From: Lutimonas saemankumensis
GTDB lineage: Bacteria > Bacteroidota > Bacteroidia > Flavobacteriales > Flavobacteriaceae
NCBI RefSeq assembly: GCF_020171465.1
Contig: NZ_JAIUZR010000004.1
Span: forward strand, 496,001-560,000
Length of the DNA stretch: 64,000 nt
Direction: 5' to 3'
A program made the position numbers and the translations under genes. Below, in pieces: positions 7,920 through 18,055 of the stretch (its first letter is position 1; each line of letters begins with the position of its first letter). The notes beneath the pieces are model-generated. The model had not been told where the DNA came from, searched no databases, and worked only from the letters and a program-made list of their open reading frames with translations.

Positions 7920-9404
7920 ATGAAATTAGTAAAGACGGTAATGATGGTAGTGGTGATTTTCCTGATTGGAGGAAATGCCGCTATGCATGCACAAGACAAG
8001 TATGGTAGCCAACCAGACGAATGTAAAACGAATCTATCTCTTTTTCATGAGGCTGTGAAAATGAAAAACTATGAGGCTGCCTATGAACCCTGGAAATGGT
8101 GTCTAGAAAATTGTCCTCAGGCCTCAAAAATCATTTACAGTGATGGAATTAAAATGACTGAAGCTTTTTATGATCAGAATGCAGGTTTGATCAAGGTTGA
8201 AAAAGGTCAGAAAGTAACTACAAACGATCACATCTTTAAGGTTGACAAGCAATATTTCGATGTTTCAAATGCAAACAAAGAGGTATTGCCTGAAAAAGCA
8301 AGAGAAGTCATTTATGTCTATGAAATGAGAGTAAAGCATTTTCCTGATAATTTAGGTAAAGTTTACAGTGACTGGGCGAACTTTTTATTCAAAAGAGGAG
8401 TCATAGAATACTTGGAAATTGGGGATGAGATCTTTGACAAGCTCGGCAAATCTTTTAAAGCGGACCCAACCGGCATGAGCGTAAAGAATCTTGGTAAATA
8501 CTTCCAGACGCTGACAGACTTGAATAAGGACACAGATCCGCAGTTCGTATTTGACACCTATGATGACATTATGGAAGCCATCGGTACTAAAATGGAAGGG
8601 TATTCAAAGGACCTTGACGCTTTTAATGCAAAAGAAGCAAGTGGCAAACCCCTTACGAGTAAGGAGAAAAGCAAAAAGAGAGCAAGAGAGGTCAATCTGA
8701 GAGCCTTAGGCCAGGTAGAAGGTTATCTTGACAATACATTGAGCGAGGTTGCTACCTGTGAGCGATTAATTCCTCTTTACAAAGACAATTTTGAAAAAAA
8801 TAAAGGAAATATTAGCTGGTTAAAAAGAGCTGTGTCTCGTTTGAACCAAAAAGAATGTACAGATAACCCTCTTTATCCTCAAATGGTAGAAGCCTATGTA
8901 AATGCTGCACCATCATCCGATGCTTATGTATTCTATGCCGGAATCCTTATGGATAGCGGAGATAATGACAAGGCAATTGAGTACTTTAACAAAGCGGTCG
9001 GCCTTGAATCAGATAACTATAAAAAAGCAAAATATTACTACAGAGTTGCTTTGATCATGAAGAAACAAGGATCGAGATCCCAATCAAGAAAATATGCGCG
9101 TCTGGCTATCAAGGAAAGACCGAGTATGGGAAGTGCCTACTTGTTAATTTCCAATTTATACGCAGCCAGTGCGAATACTTGCGGAACTGATGAAATTTCC
9201 AAAAGAATGGTTTACGTTGCTGCGGCAGACAAAGCAAGACAAGCAAAAGCAGCTGACCCTGGAATTACATCCATGGCAAATAAATATATCAAAAGTTATA
9301 TGGCTAGTGCCCCATCCAAAAAGCTGGTGTTTACCGAAGGCCTTGAATCCGGTACCACGCATAAAATAGGATGCTGGATAAATGAGACAGCAAGAATACC
9401 ATAA
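7920..9404 (+). CDS. Secreted tetratricopeptide-repeat protein
   Basis: A 494-residue protein with a signal peptide (hydrophobic residues 5-23, cut after MHAQ). Residues 30-60 contain two Cys-Pro-like stretches (WKWCLENCPQASK) seen in this Bacteroidota family. Residues about 325-420 hold clear TPR helices, e.g. AYVFYAGILMDSGDNDKAIEYFNKAVG and KAKYYYRVALIMKKQG in the usual 34-residue period. The protein ends with a short motif around HKIGCWINET that I believe recurs in homologues. Probably periplasmic. It lies 18 bases after the barrel gene and 8 bases before lptC, so it belongs to the same envelope operon; an assembly or scaffolding role is inferred only from context. Confidence 0.8.
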   Translation: MKLVKTVMMVVVIFLIGGNAAMHAQDKYGSQPDECKTNLSLFHEAVKMKNYEAAYEPWKWCLENCPQASKIIYSDGIKMTEAFYDQNAGLIKVEKGQKVTTNDHIFKVDKQYFDVSNANKEVLPEKAREVIYVYEMRVKHFPDNLGKVYSDWANFLFKRGVIEYLEIGDEIFDKLGKSFKADPTGMSVKNLGKYFQTLTDLNKDTDPQFVFDTYDDIMEAIGTKMEGYSKDLDAFNAKEASGKPLTSKEKSKKRAREVNLRALGQVEGYLDNTLSEVATCERLIPLYKDNFEKNKGNISWLKRAVSRLNQKECTDNPLYPQMVEAYVNAAPSSDAYVFYAGILMDSGDNDKAIEYFNKAVGLESDNYKKAKYYYRVALIMKKQGSRSQSRKYARLAIKERPSMGSAYLLISNLYAASANTCGTDEISKRMVYVAAADKARQAKAADPGITSMANKYIKSYMASAPSKKLVFTEGLESGTTHKIGCWINETARIP

Positions 9405-9412
9405 TTGATTTT

Positions 9413-9973
9413 ATGAGTACTAAAATATCATACCGTTTTTTAAACATTGCTACTATGCTTATAGTAGCAATGTTTTTTTCTTGTGGTAACGATATTAAAG
9501 AAGTACAGGATTTTCTGGCCGAAAAAAATCTTCCGATTGGGGCGGCAAAGAACGTATATTTGGTTCATACAGACTCGGGAAAGGTAAAGACTATTTTAAC
9601 TGCTCCCGTAATGCATGATTTTTCGAATCGGGAAAATCATCCTTATACCTTATTTCCTGAAGGTGTTCGTATAGTCAGTTTTGACGCGAAAGGAGACTCC
9701 GTTATCTTAACCGCGGGTTATTCCATAACCTTTAATAATACGAATATATCCGAAGTAAAAGACAGTGTTTCCGTAGTTAATAAGGCAGAAAATACCAAAT
9801 TATTTACGAGTCAGCTTTTCTGGGATTCAAATGAGCATTATATTTATACTGAAAAAGATTTTACGCTCATAACACAACTCGATACAATCCATGGTAAAGG
9901 ATTTGAATCGAATGAAGACCTGAGCAAGGTAAATATGAAATCCATAAAGGGTAGCATCTACGTCAACGAATAA
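9413..9973 (+). CDS. lptC: LPS export protein LptC, lipoprotein form
   Basis: A 186-residue protein. The N-terminus is hydrophobic and ends FFSCGND, a lipobox with Cys at about residue 24, as in Bacteroidota LptC rather than the membrane-anchored Proteobacterial form. The remainder is a beta-jellyroll of LptC type: LVHTDSGKVKTILTAPVMHDF, PEGVRIVSFD, LTAGYSITFNN and a C-terminal stretch DTIHGKGFESNEDLSK, where the repeated pattern of 'D-T-I-x-G-x-G-F' matches LptC/LptA domains. It would link the LptB2FG transporter to LptA for lipopolysaccharide transport through the periplasm. Neighbours are envelope genes. Confidence 0.85.
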   Translation: MSTKISYRFLNIATMLIVAMFFSCGNDIKEVQDFLAEKNLPIGAAKNVYLVHTDSGKVKTILTAPVMHDFSNRENHPYTLFPEGVRIVSFDAKGDSVILTAGYSITFNNTNISEVKDSVSVVNKAENTKLFTSQLFWDSNEHYIYTEKDFTLITQLDTIHGKGFESNEDLSKVNMKSIKGSIYVNE

Positions 9974-9981
9974 CCTAAGTT

Positions 9982-10179
9982 ATGTCAAAATATTTTAAAT
10001 TCTTTGAAATTGCATATCTCATTATTGCCATTGTTTTTTTGGTTGAGACTGTGCTAAGATGGAACTCGGAGCCTAATAAAGCCTATATCTTTCTGGCCTT
10101 CTCTGTTTTGGCCGTATTCATGTATTTTTTTAGAAAGAAATACAGAAAACGTTTTGAAAAGCACGAGAAAAAGGAATGA
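9982..10179 (+). CDS. Small two-TM membrane protein, hypothetical
   Basis: A 65-residue protein with two hydrophobic segments (residues 8-24 and 33-50) and a very basic C-terminus (RKKYRKRFEKHEKK). It is 8 bases after lptC and overlaps the next gene by 4 bases (ATGA), so it is a genuine operon member. No motif identifies its role. Confidence 0.75.
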   Translation: MSKYFKFFEIAYLIIAIVFLVETVLRWNSEPNKAYIFLAFSVLAVFMYFFRKKYRKRFEKHEKKE

Positions 10180-11435
10180 TCGTTAAAATGATCATCATAT
10201 TGAGCTCTGTACTGTTGTCAGCCTTTTTTTCAGGGATGGAGATCGCCTTTGTTTCTTCCAACAAAATGCATCTGGAACTTGAAAAGAAAAAAGATACACT
10301 GCTGGCCAAAATATTGAGAAACCTTACCCGGAAACCCTCTAAGTTAATCACTTCAATGCTGGTTGGAAATAATATTGCCCTGGTAATTTACGGGTATTTT
10401 ATGGGGGATATCCTGATGAATTTTTTTAAGGATGGAATTCAAAATGAATTTTTGCTTCTCCTTACCCAAACCTTTATTTCCACAATAATTATTCTTATAA
10501 CGGCTGAGTTTCTTCCAAAAGCGGTGTTCAGGATTTACGCGAATGAATCCATGAAAATTTTTGCCTTTCCCGCTTATTTCTTTTACCTGTTATTTTACGT
10601 TGTTTCAAGATTTATAACCGCTATTTCGGATTTTTTCCTGAGGATTTTTTTCAATGTACGGGAGGATCAGGTTCAGCTCGCTTTCACAAAAGCGGAACTG
10701 GGCCATTATATTGATGAACAGCTTGAGACTGCCGAAGATGAAATTGACTCTGAAATTCAGATATTTCAGAATGCATTGGACTTTCACAATGTAAAGGCCC
10801 GGGAAGCCATGATTCCAAGGACTGAAATTATCGCAGTTGAAGTGCATGACTCTCCAAAAAATCTCAAACAATTATTTATTGAAACGGGTTTGTCAAAAAT
10901 TATGGTATATAATAACTCACTTGACGATATTATTGGATACGCCCACTTTTTTGATCTCTTTAAAAAACCCAAAAATATTAGATCGATTCTGTTGCCCATA
11001 GAGATTGTCCCTGAAACCATGATGATCCATGATATTTTAAACGACCTTATCATGAAGAGCAAAAGTGTGGCAATCGTACTTGACGAATATGGTGGTACTT
11101 CAGGGCTGATAACCATTGAGGATATCATAGAGGAATTATTCGGTGATATTGAAGATGAGCATGATACAATTTCCCTTTTGGAAGAAAAAATTAACGACAG
11201 GGAATACAAATTCTCCACAAGGCTGGAAGTGGATTATATAAATGAGGTTTACAGCCTTGACCTGGCTGAAGACAGTAATTACGAAACCCTTGGCGGGCTC
11301 ATTGTCAACCATACCGAAAACATCCCTTCGACCGGAGAAATCATAGAAATTGAAAACTATCAATTCACAATCCTTAAGGTCAGTGCCTCAAAAATTGAAG
11401 AGGTTTATTTAAAAGTTTTATTTCAAGACACATAG
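10176..11435 (+). CDS. CNNM/CorC-family hemolysin-like membrane protein with CBS domains
   Basis: A 419-residue protein. Residues 1-180 form the DUF21/CNNM membrane domain (SAFFSGMEIAFVSSNK with the conserved small-polar-Glu pattern, then TM segments around 65-85, 90-110 and 125-150). Residues about 205-330 form a CBS pair (AREAMIPRTEIIAV; VLDEYGGTSGLITIEDIIEELFGDI). Residues about 345-417 are the CorC/HlyC ion-associated domain. Members export or sense divalent cations such as Mg2+ and Co2+; hemolysin is a historical name. The Flavobacterium gliding protein GldE is a relative, but the neighbours here (lptC, ppiD) do not indicate that identity. Start overlaps the preceding small gene. Confidence 0.88.
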   Translation: MIVKMIIILSSVLLSAFFSGMEIAFVSSNKMHLELEKKKDTLLAKILRNLTRKPSKLITSMLVGNNIALVIYGYFMGDILMNFFKDGIQNEFLLLLTQTFISTIIILITAEFLPKAVFRIYANESMKIFAFPAYFFYLLFYVVSRFITAISDFFLRIFFNVREDQVQLAFTKAELGHYIDEQLETAEDEIDSEIQIFQNALDFHNVKAREAMIPRTEIIAVEVHDSPKNLKQLFIETGLSKIMVYNNSLDDIIGYAHFFDLFKKPKNIRSILLPIEIVPETMMIHDILNDLIMKSKSVAIVLDEYGGTSGLITIEDIIEELFGDIEDEHDTISLLEEKINDREYKFSTRLEVDYINEVYSLDLAEDSNYETLGGLIVNHTENIPSTGEIIEIENYQFTILKVSASKIEEVYLKVLFQDT

Positions 11436-11531
11436 CTTCTTTTTTCACCCAAAAAATTAGTCTTGTTCTCCTTTCATTATTAAAAGGTAAATTGTATTTT
11501 CGCAACCTAAAAATTTATAATAGAAAAGAAA

Positions 11532-13667
11532 ATGGCTGTATTATCGAAAATTAGAGAGAGATCATTATTTTTAATCATAATTATTGCGCTTGCTTTATTT
11601 TCATTTGTTTTAAGTGGATTATTTGACGGAAACTTGTTCAACAAGACCGCGAGCAGTATAGGAGAAGTAAATGGTGAACCTATTTCAAGAGAAGAATTTG
11701 CTCAGCAGGTTGAACTTTACCGAAACAGGTCAAATGGAAGATCGACAAACATGCAGAATGTCAACAACGCATGGAACTCTCTTGTCAGCGAAAAAATATA
11801 TCAGACTCAATTAGAAAAATCAGGTGTTGTTGTTGGAGAAAAAGACGTTTGGGACGCTATGGTGACTCAAATATCTGCTCAAAACAGCCCGCAGTTTGCT
11901 AATGAAGCCGGAATTTTTGATCCGGAAAAATTAAAGGAATATATCGCAACCCTGCAGGATAATTCAGAAGAAGATGCCAGTGGTGCAGCCGCCTGGAGAG
12001 GTTGGATCAACTATGAAAAAAGTATCAAGAAAAACCTTGAACAAAACACCTACAATGCCCTTATTAGAGCTGGTTTGGGAAGTACTTTGAGTGAAGGAGA
12101 ACGCGAATACTTTATGCAAAATACAAGCGTGGACGTAGATTATGTATATGTTCCTTTTTCAAGCATTCCTGACAGCCTTGTTACGGTAACCGCCGATGAC
12201 ATGAAGTCATACATAAAGGCGAATCCAAAAACCTATACCGTTGAGGAATCCAGAGATATTGAATTTGTTCAATTCAAAATTGAGGCAACTCAGGAAGATG
12301 AAAATGCAATTGAGGCAGAATTAATGAACATGATTGAGGATCGTGAAGAGTACAGTTCTGCTGCAAAAACCAACGTAACGGTTCAAGGATTCAGAAATGC
12401 CGAAGATATGGTAGAATTTAATGCTGAAAATGAATCTGACACACCGTATGACCCTTCTTTTTACAATAAAAACGGGTTGAGCAAGGTTGCGGCTGATTCC
12501 ATTTTTGACCTTCCAGCTGGAGAAGTATTCGGACCTTATAAAGACAATGGAATGTTCAAATTGTCTAAGGTTATGGAGGTAAAACAGCTTCCGGATTCTG
12601 TAAAGGCCAGTCACATCCTGATCCCTTTTGTTGGTTCAGCTACTGCAGACCCTTCTGTAATTCAGACTGAAGAAGAAGCAAAAAAGATTGCCGATAGTGT
12701 TTTGACAGTTGTAAAGGGAAATAAATCTAAATTTGAGGAACTTGCCAAAGAGATGTCAGTTGATAAAGTGAGTGGTGCCAAAGGTGGTGATCTGGGGTGG
12801 TTTGTTTACAGAACGATGATTCCGGAATTCAGGGATTATACTTTTGAAAATTCTGTTGGTGATATGGGGGTTGTTAAATCTCAGTTTGGATTCCATATTA
12901 TAAGAATCGATGGACAAAAGAACAAACAAAAAAATGTAAAAATAGCTACTTTCTCAAGGAGAATAGATCCTTCTGAAAAAACAGAAAATGATATTTTCGA
13001 ACAAGCGGAGACTTTTGCTTCTGACCTGATCTCAGGTAATGACATGAAAGAATTGGCTGCTGCCCAAAACCTTCAGGTACAACCCGTTTTAAGACTTGAG
13101 GTTTTTGATGACAATATTGGTCAGTTAGGTTCTCAAAGACAAATTGTGAGATGGACCTTTGAAGACGGCACCGAAGTTGGTGATATTAAGCGTTTCGATC
13201 TGGAAAACGGTTATGCTGTAGTCAGATTATCATCAAAGAACAAAGCCGGGCTTTCAGGTAAAGGAAAAAATGTAAGGAGCATTGTCTTAAACCAAAAGAA
13301 AGCAGAACTTATTAAGGAAAGATCCACAGGATCCACTCTTGAAGAAATCGCGGAACAAAATAAAGTGACCAAAAGAAGCAGTATGGCGGTTTCAAACAGT
13401 AGCCCCGTATTTGCCGGAGTAGGTAGATTTGTTGATATTGCAGGTGTTGTAACGGGATTGGAAGAGAATGAACTTGCCAAAAACATCGTTGGTAAAAATG
13501 GAGTGGCATTTGCTGTTGTTACGAAAAAAACCCTGCCAACTGAACTTCAAAATTACAATAGTAATAAAAAGAACATTGAAAGAGCTCTTAGCGGAAGAAG
13601 CCTGATGATTTTTGACGCTCTCAAAGAGAATTCTGACATCGTGGATAACCGTGCTGTTTTTTACTAG
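11532..13667 (+). CDS. Peptidylprolyl isomerase, PpiD/SurA-like membrane-anchored chaperone
   Basis: A 711-residue protein. A single N-terminal TM (residues 13-32) anchors it in the inner membrane with the rest in the periplasm. Residues 37-200 are a SurA_N-type chaperone domain (IGEVNGEPISREEFAQQVE is its hallmark start). A parvulin domain lies at about 355-465: KASHILIPF, SGAKGGDLGWF, MIPEF and SQFGFHIIRI are all present. A second, degenerate parvulin-like segment may lie at 225-350. It assists folding of outer-membrane proteins. A 96-base gap before it, with TATTTTCG at 11495-11502 as a possible -7 box, suggests its own promoter. Confidence 0.9.
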   Translation: MAVLSKIRERSLFLIIIIALALFSFVLSGLFDGNLFNKTASSIGEVNGEPISREEFAQQVELYRNRSNGRSTNMQNVNNAWNSLVSEKIYQTQLEKSGVVVGEKDVWDAMVTQISAQNSPQFANEAGIFDPEKLKEYIATLQDNSEEDASGAAAWRGWINYEKSIKKNLEQNTYNALIRAGLGSTLSEGEREYFMQNTSVDVDYVYVPFSSIPDSLVTVTADDMKSYIKANPKTYTVEESRDIEFVQFKIEATQEDENAIEAELMNMIEDREEYSSAAKTNVTVQGFRNAEDMVEFNAENESDTPYDPSFYNKNGLSKVAADSIFDLPAGEVFGPYKDNGMFKLSKVMEVKQLPDSVKASHILIPFVGSATADPSVIQTEEEAKKIADSVLTVVKGNKSKFEELAKEMSVDKVSGAKGGDLGWFVYRTMIPEFRDYTFENSVGDMGVVKSQFGFHIIRIDGQKNKQKNVKIATFSRRIDPSEKTENDIFEQAETFASDLISGNDMKELAAAQNLQVQPVLRLEVFDDNIGQLGSQRQIVRWTFEDGTEVGDIKRFDLENGYAVVRLSSKNKAGLSGKGKNVRSIVLNQKKAELIKERSTGSTLEEIAEQNKVTKRSSMAVSNSSPVFAGVGRFVDIAGVVTGLEENELAKNIVGKNGVAFAVVTKKTLPTELQNYNSNKKNIERALSGRSLMIFDALKENSDIVDNRAVFY

Positions 13668-13760
13668 GAAAATCCTTTGATTTCCTCGTAAATACTTGAC
13701 ACTTTGTGTTTGAAGCCACAAAAAAAAAATCCTTAAAGTGCGATATTTGACAAGTTTTTA

Positions 13761-13768
13761 TATATTTG
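13761..13768 (+). promoter_or_regulatory. Promoter -7 box before the ompA gene
   Basis: TATATTTG is an exact TAnnTTTG match. It lies 64 bases before the ATG at 13833, leaving an A/T-rich leader of about 60 bases. No -33 TTTG is found 19-20 bases upstream; the nearest TTTG (13746-13749) is too close. Confidence 0.5.
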
Positions 13769-13832
13769 TTAAATATTACTTAAAATTTAAGCTTACTTAA
13801 CAATTAAAAAGATTAATTTAAAATTGATTACA

Positions 13833-15200
13833 ATGAAACATTTAAAAAAAGTATTATTAATCCTATTGGCTGTTGTTTTTATTAACAACGTTAATGCTCA
13901 GGATAAGGATGATCGCTGGGTAATAGAGTTGGGTGCCAACGCTATTGACCTGTACCCCACTGGTGCTGATGATCCTCGTACCGGAGGTATGTTTGAAGAT
14001 TTCTTCAATACGGAACACTGGAACAGCAATTCATTGCTTAACCGTTTGAGAGTTGGTTACTATGTAGGAAGCGGATTCTCTGTTGGATTAACAGGTTCTA
14101 TGAATACAATTGAAAAAATTGGTGATTTCAGTACGAACGGTAAACTTTCATTAATTGCTGCCGATCTGGATATCAAATTTAATTTCGTAAGAGAACACGG
14201 ATGGTTTGATCCTTACATTCTTGCCGGTGGTGGTTACACTTGGTTAGAAGGTGATGGTAATGGTACTGCCAATGCCGGACTTGGATTCAACTTATGGTTC
14301 AATGACTGGTTAGGTTTCAATGTTCAAACTAAATACAAACATTCTTTCGACGAAGACCAACTTCTTCCTCACTGGCAACACGCCGCTGGAATCGTATTTA
14401 AATTTGGTGGTATTGACACTGATAAAGATGGTATCTATGACAAATACGATGCATGTCCTGAAGTTGCTGGTTTAGAGCAGTTCAACGGATGTCCTGATAC
14501 TGATGGAGACGGAATCCAGGATTCAGAAGATGCTTGTCCAAACGAAGCTGGTTTAGCTGAATTCAATGGTTGTCCAGATTCTGATGGTGACGGTGTGCCA
14601 GATAAAGATGATGCATGTCCAACTGAAGCTGGCCCTGCTTCTCTTAATGGTTGTCCAGACAGAGATGGTGACGGTGTAGCTGATAAAGATGATCAGTGCC
14701 CAGATGTTGCTGGTCCTGCTGCGAACAATGGTTGCCCATGGCCTGATGCTGATGGAGACGGAATCCCTGATAAAGATGACGAATGTCCAAATATAGCTGG
14801 TGTTGCTGAAAACAATGGTTGTCCAATTGTTTCTGCTGAAGTTCAGAAAGAAATCACTGATTTGGCAAGAGCTATCTACTTCAAAACAGGAAGCGCTAAA
14901 TTCACTGATGAAACTGCGATCAGATTGGAGCAGGTAAGTAAAATTGTAAACCAGTACAAAACATTAAGTTTTGAAGTTGAAGGTCATACTGACAGCACTG
15001 GTAGTGATGCAATCAACAACAAATTATCTCAGGCTAGAGCTGATGCTGTAAGAGACTACTTAATTGAAAATGGTTTCCCAGCTGACATGATCACTGCTAA
15101 AGGATTTGGTTCTGCCAACCCAATTGGAGATAACGGAACAAGACAAGGAAGACAGCAGAACAGAAGAGTTGAAATCTTCTCTGAGTACGCTGAAAGATAA
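13833..15200 (+). CDS. OmpA family protein with thrombospondin type-3 repeats
   Basis: A 455-residue protein starting at ATG 13833; the TTG nine bases upstream is not needed. Signal peptide 1-22 (cut after NVNAQ region). Residues 25-190 form a beta-barrel. Residues about 192-335 hold five acidic repeats of the form DxDxDGxxDxxDxCP...GCP, Ca2+-binding thrombospondin type-3 repeats that form a stiff linker. Residues 345-455 are the OmpA-like peptidoglycan-binding domain ([39 protein letters not shown]). It tethers the outer membrane to the cell wall and is usually one of the most abundant proteins of these bacteria. A strong terminator follows. Confidence 0.95.
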   Translation: MKHLKKVLLILLAVVFINNVNAQDKDDRWVIELGANAIDLYPTGADDPRTGGMFEDFFNTEHWNSNSLLNRLRVGYYVGSGFSVGLTGSMNTIEKIGDFSTNGKLSLIAADLDIKFNFVREHGWFDPYILAGGGYTWLEGDGNGTANAGLGFNLWFNDWLGFNVQTKYKHSFDEDQLLPHWQHAAGIVFKFGGIDTDKDGIYDKYDACPEVAGLEQFNGCPDTDGDGIQDSEDACPNEAGLAEFNGCPDSDGDGVPDKDDACPTEAGPASLNGCPDRDGDGVADKDDQCPDVAGPAANNGCPWPDADGDGIPDKDDECPNIAGVAENNGCPIVSAEVQKEITDLARAIYFKTGSAKFTDETAIRLEQVSKIVNQYKTLSFEVEGHTDSTGSDAINNKLSQARADAVRDYLIENGFPADMITAKGFGSANPIGDNGTRQGRQQNRRVEIFSEYAER

Positions 15201-15224
15201 TCTTTCTTTAATTGAAATAATTGA

Positions 15225-15255
15225 AACCATCCGTTGTAAAACGGGTGGTTTTTTT
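15225..15255 (+). terminator. Rho-independent terminator after ompA
   Basis: Arms 15225-15234 and 15241-15250 pair over 10 positions (one G-T) with a 6-base loop, followed by TTTTT. It begins 24 bases after the ompA stop. Confidence 0.85.
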
Positions 15256-15278
15256 ATGGATTATGATTACATTTGAGT

Positions 15279-18044
15279 ATGCAATCTTTTCTCCATAAAG
15301 TGGTATCGGAGGTACTCATCCAAAACAAATCTCTCTCAGATATTACCTTCGTATTACCGAATAAAAGATCCGGGATCTTCCTGAAAAAAATTCTTAAAAA
15401 AGAGGCTGCAAAAAATAGCTTTCTGCCCGTAATTCAGAGTATTGAAGAATTTGTAAAAGATATTTCAGGATTTGAATCACTGGATTCGATTAACCTGTTG
15501 TTTGAATTTTATAAAGTATACAAAGAACACACCGCTAAAGAGAATATAGATTCCTTCGAAAACTTTTCAAAATGGGCACCTATACTTATACAGGATTTCA
15601 ATGACCTGGACAGTAACCTTCTGGATGCAGAATCTATTCTCTCCTATTTAAGTGATGCCAAGAGAATTGAGCATTGGAAACTTGAAGCATACGGAGAAAG
15701 TCAAATGATTGATAACTACTTATCGTTTTTTGACCAGATTATAACTTACCACCAGTCATTCTCTCAGCACTTGATCCAAATAAAATCAGGTTATCAGGGA
15801 ATAATCTATAAAATTGCTTGCAGTAATTTAAATTCTTTTCTCTCTGAAGGAAAAGGAAAAAAATACATCTTTGCGGGTTTTAACGCATTGAACAAAGCTG
15901 AAGAACATATTATCCAATTTTTGTTAGAGAATAAAGTAGCCGAAATATTTTGGGATAACGACAACTTTTATCAAGAATCAAATAATCAATCGCAACAGTT
16001 CTTTAATCGCTATGAGAAAACCTGGAAATACTATCGATTAAACCAGTTCAGATGGAAATCAGACCTGATGAATTCCCCCAAAACCATTCATCTACATGGG
16101 CTTCCTAAAAATATTAGTCAAATTAAGCACGTTGGTTCTGTTCTAAAAGAACTTAATCAAAATGGCTCAATTGAAGATACTGCCATTATTCTTGGAAACG
16201 AAAAGTTACTGCCCTCTTTATTGAATTCTATCCCGCAGGAAATAAGTACAGCCAACATAACAATGGGGTATGAATTGCAAAACGTTCCTTTAAGCTCTTT
16301 TTTTCATTCCTTGTTTAAAATGCATCTCAACCAGGCGAAACTTGATAAAAAAGGATCATTTTATTACAAAGATTTATTGGCTCTGCTAAATGACCCCTTG
16401 ATGAAAGAAGCCTGTGAATCGCTTCCGGAATTTGAGGACAGGCTGAAGAGTACCATCAATAAGGAATTATTCATTTCAGAGGAGAATTTGATTAAAATTG
16501 TCCATGATTCTGTTTATCTGTCTGATCTGTTTCAGCAATTATTTTTAGATTGGAATAACGGGGCTGATATACCATTGCAAAAATTATCTTCTGTTATTAA
16601 AACCCTTAATCAAAACGAAAATTTGAATCCGCTGAGAAGCGAGTATCTCTTCCGATTTAACAATATATTCCTGGAAATTTCCAATCTTAATGAAAAATTC
16701 CGATTTATTAAGAATTTAAAAACCTTATATCATATATTCCAGCAAATTCTTAAAACGGAAAAATTATCATTTCAGGGCGAGCCTTTAGAGGGCCTCCAAA
16801 TTATGGGGCTTCTTGAATCGAGAGCCCTCGATTTTAAAACCTTGATCATAACTTCGCTTAACGAAGGTTATTTGCCTGCCAGCAGTGGAAACAATTCCTT
16901 TATACCCCTGGATGTGAAACTGGAGAAGAAAATTCCAACTTATTTTGAAAAGGACGCTATATTTTCTTATCATTTCTTCAGGCTTCTGCACAGAGCAAAG
17001 AATGTTTACCTGATTTACAACAATATTACTGATGATTTTGGCTCTGGAGAACCGAGCCGATTTATAAGACAGTTAAAGATTTCCAAACAACTTGGATTAC
17101 TCGACAAGGTGACTTTTAAAGAGGCAGTTATTCATCCTAAATTGAATCATGATCCTCTTTCACTATCTGAAATTGATAAAACTGAAAAGGTTATCGAAGA
17201 ACTGAAATTCAGAGCTGAAAAAGGGTTTTCTCCAAGTGCCTTAATGAGATATATCAGAAATCCGCTCGACTTTTACAAACGGTCCGTATTGGGAATAAAA
17301 GAATACAGAAAAACGGAAGAAACCGTTGCGGCCAACACCTTTGGGACCATAGTCCACGATACGCTTGAGCAGCTTTATAGCCCATATATTGATTCTGAAC
17401 TAAAAGGAGAGTATCTTCAAAGAATGATTTTAAAGGTTGAAAAAGAAGTAGAAAATCAATTCAGAAAAACCTATTCTATCAAGGCCGTAAAATCAGGGAA
17501 AAACCTTCTGGCATTTGAAATCGCCAAACAGTTCGTGCTTAATTTTATTGATTATGAACTAAAACAGATTCAAAAAGGGAGAAAAATAATCGTTAGAGGT
17601 TTGGAGTTAGGTATTGAAATGATACATTTTCATTCCGGGTTAAATCTTCCTGTAAAACTTCAGGGTAAAATTGACAGAATTGATGAAGTCGATGGTGTCC
17701 TGCGGATCATCGATTATAAAACAGGAAAAGTAAATCAAAATCAATTGAATCTGAAACAATGGGATCAATTGTGCGCAGATGAAAAATTTTCAAAAAGTTT
17801 TCAGGTTCTTACTTACGCATATATATATCTAAATTCTTTGAAATTAGATTTGTTTCAGGTTCCCATTGAGACCGGTATCGTATCTTTTAAAAATCTGAAA
17901 CAGGGATTTATGCCATTCAACGGTAAAGTCCTCACGGAGGAGGTACTAGATGCTTATACGAGAGAGCTCGATAAGTTATTGGAGGAAATATTTAATATCG
18001 AGATTCCTTTCAAAGAAAAAGAACTTCCGTTATTTAATTTTTAA
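15279..18044 (+). CDS. PD-(D/E)XK nuclease family protein, AddB-like
   Basis: A 921-residue protein starting at ATG 15279; the in-frame TTG at 15273 is less likely. The C-terminal RecB-type nuclease is intact: His693 in IVHDTLEQL, Asp799 in GKIDRID, and Asp812-x-Lys814 in IIDYKTGK. The N-terminal two-thirds resemble the inactivated helicase of AddB (FVLPNKRSGIFLKKIL near residue 27; LQIMGLLESRALDFKTLIITSLNEG around 510-530). No complete Walker A is seen and I see no cysteine pattern for an Fe-S cluster. It probably works with an AddA-like UvrD helicase in double-strand break processing; that partner is not next to it. Confidence 0.85.
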   Translation: MQSFLHKVVSEVLIQNKSLSDITFVLPNKRSGIFLKKILKKEAAKNSFLPVIQSIEEFVKDISGFESLDSINLLFEFYKVYKEHTAKENIDSFENFSKWAPILIQDFNDLDSNLLDAESILSYLSDAKRIEHWKLEAYGESQMIDNYLSFFDQIITYHQSFSQHLIQIKSGYQGIIYKIACSNLNSFLSEGKGKKYIFAGFNALNKAEEHIIQFLLENKVAEIFWDNDNFYQESNNQSQQFFNRYEKTWKYYRLNQFRWKSDLMNSPKTIHLHGLPKNISQIKHVGSVLKELNQNGSIEDTAIILGNEKLLPSLLNSIPQEISTANITMGYELQNVPLSSFFHSLFKMHLNQAKLDKKGSFYYKDLLALLNDPLMKEACESLPEFEDRLKSTINKELFISEENLIKIVHDSVYLSDLFQQLFLDWNNGADIPLQKLSSVIKTLNQNENLNPLRSEYLFRFNNIFLEISNLNEKFRFIKNLKTLYHIFQQILKTEKLSFQGEPLEGLQIMGLLESRALDFKTLIITSLNEGYLPASSGNNSFIPLDVKLEKKIPTYFEKDAIFSYHFFRLLHRAKNVYLIYNNITDDFGSGEPSRFIRQLKISKQLGLLDKVTFKEAVIHPKLNHDPLSLSEIDKTEKVIEELKFRAEKGFSPSALMRYIRNPLDFYKRSVLGIKEYRKTEETVAANTFGTIVHDTLEQLYSPYIDSELKGEYLQRMILKVEKEVENQFRKTYSIKAVKSGKNLLAFEIAKQFVLNFIDYELKQIQKGRKIIVRGLELGIEMIHFHSGLNLPVKLQGKIDRIDEVDGVLRIIDYKTGKVNQNQLNLKQWDQLCADEKFSKSFQVLTYAYIYLNSLKLDLFQVPIETGIVSFKNLKQGFMPFNGKVLTEEVLDAYTRELDKLLEEIFNIEIPFKEKELPLFNF

Positions 18045-18055
18045 AAATCGTTATA

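Noticed and set aside
13665-13688. AGGAAA...TTTCCT hairpin after the ppiD-like gene
   Set aside because: Short stem without a T-run on the plus strand; it is not a convincing terminator.
14410-14830. Tandem DNA repeat as a mobile or CRISPR-like array in ompA
   Set aside because: The repetition encodes in-frame thrombospondin type-3 repeats; units differ in length and sequence.
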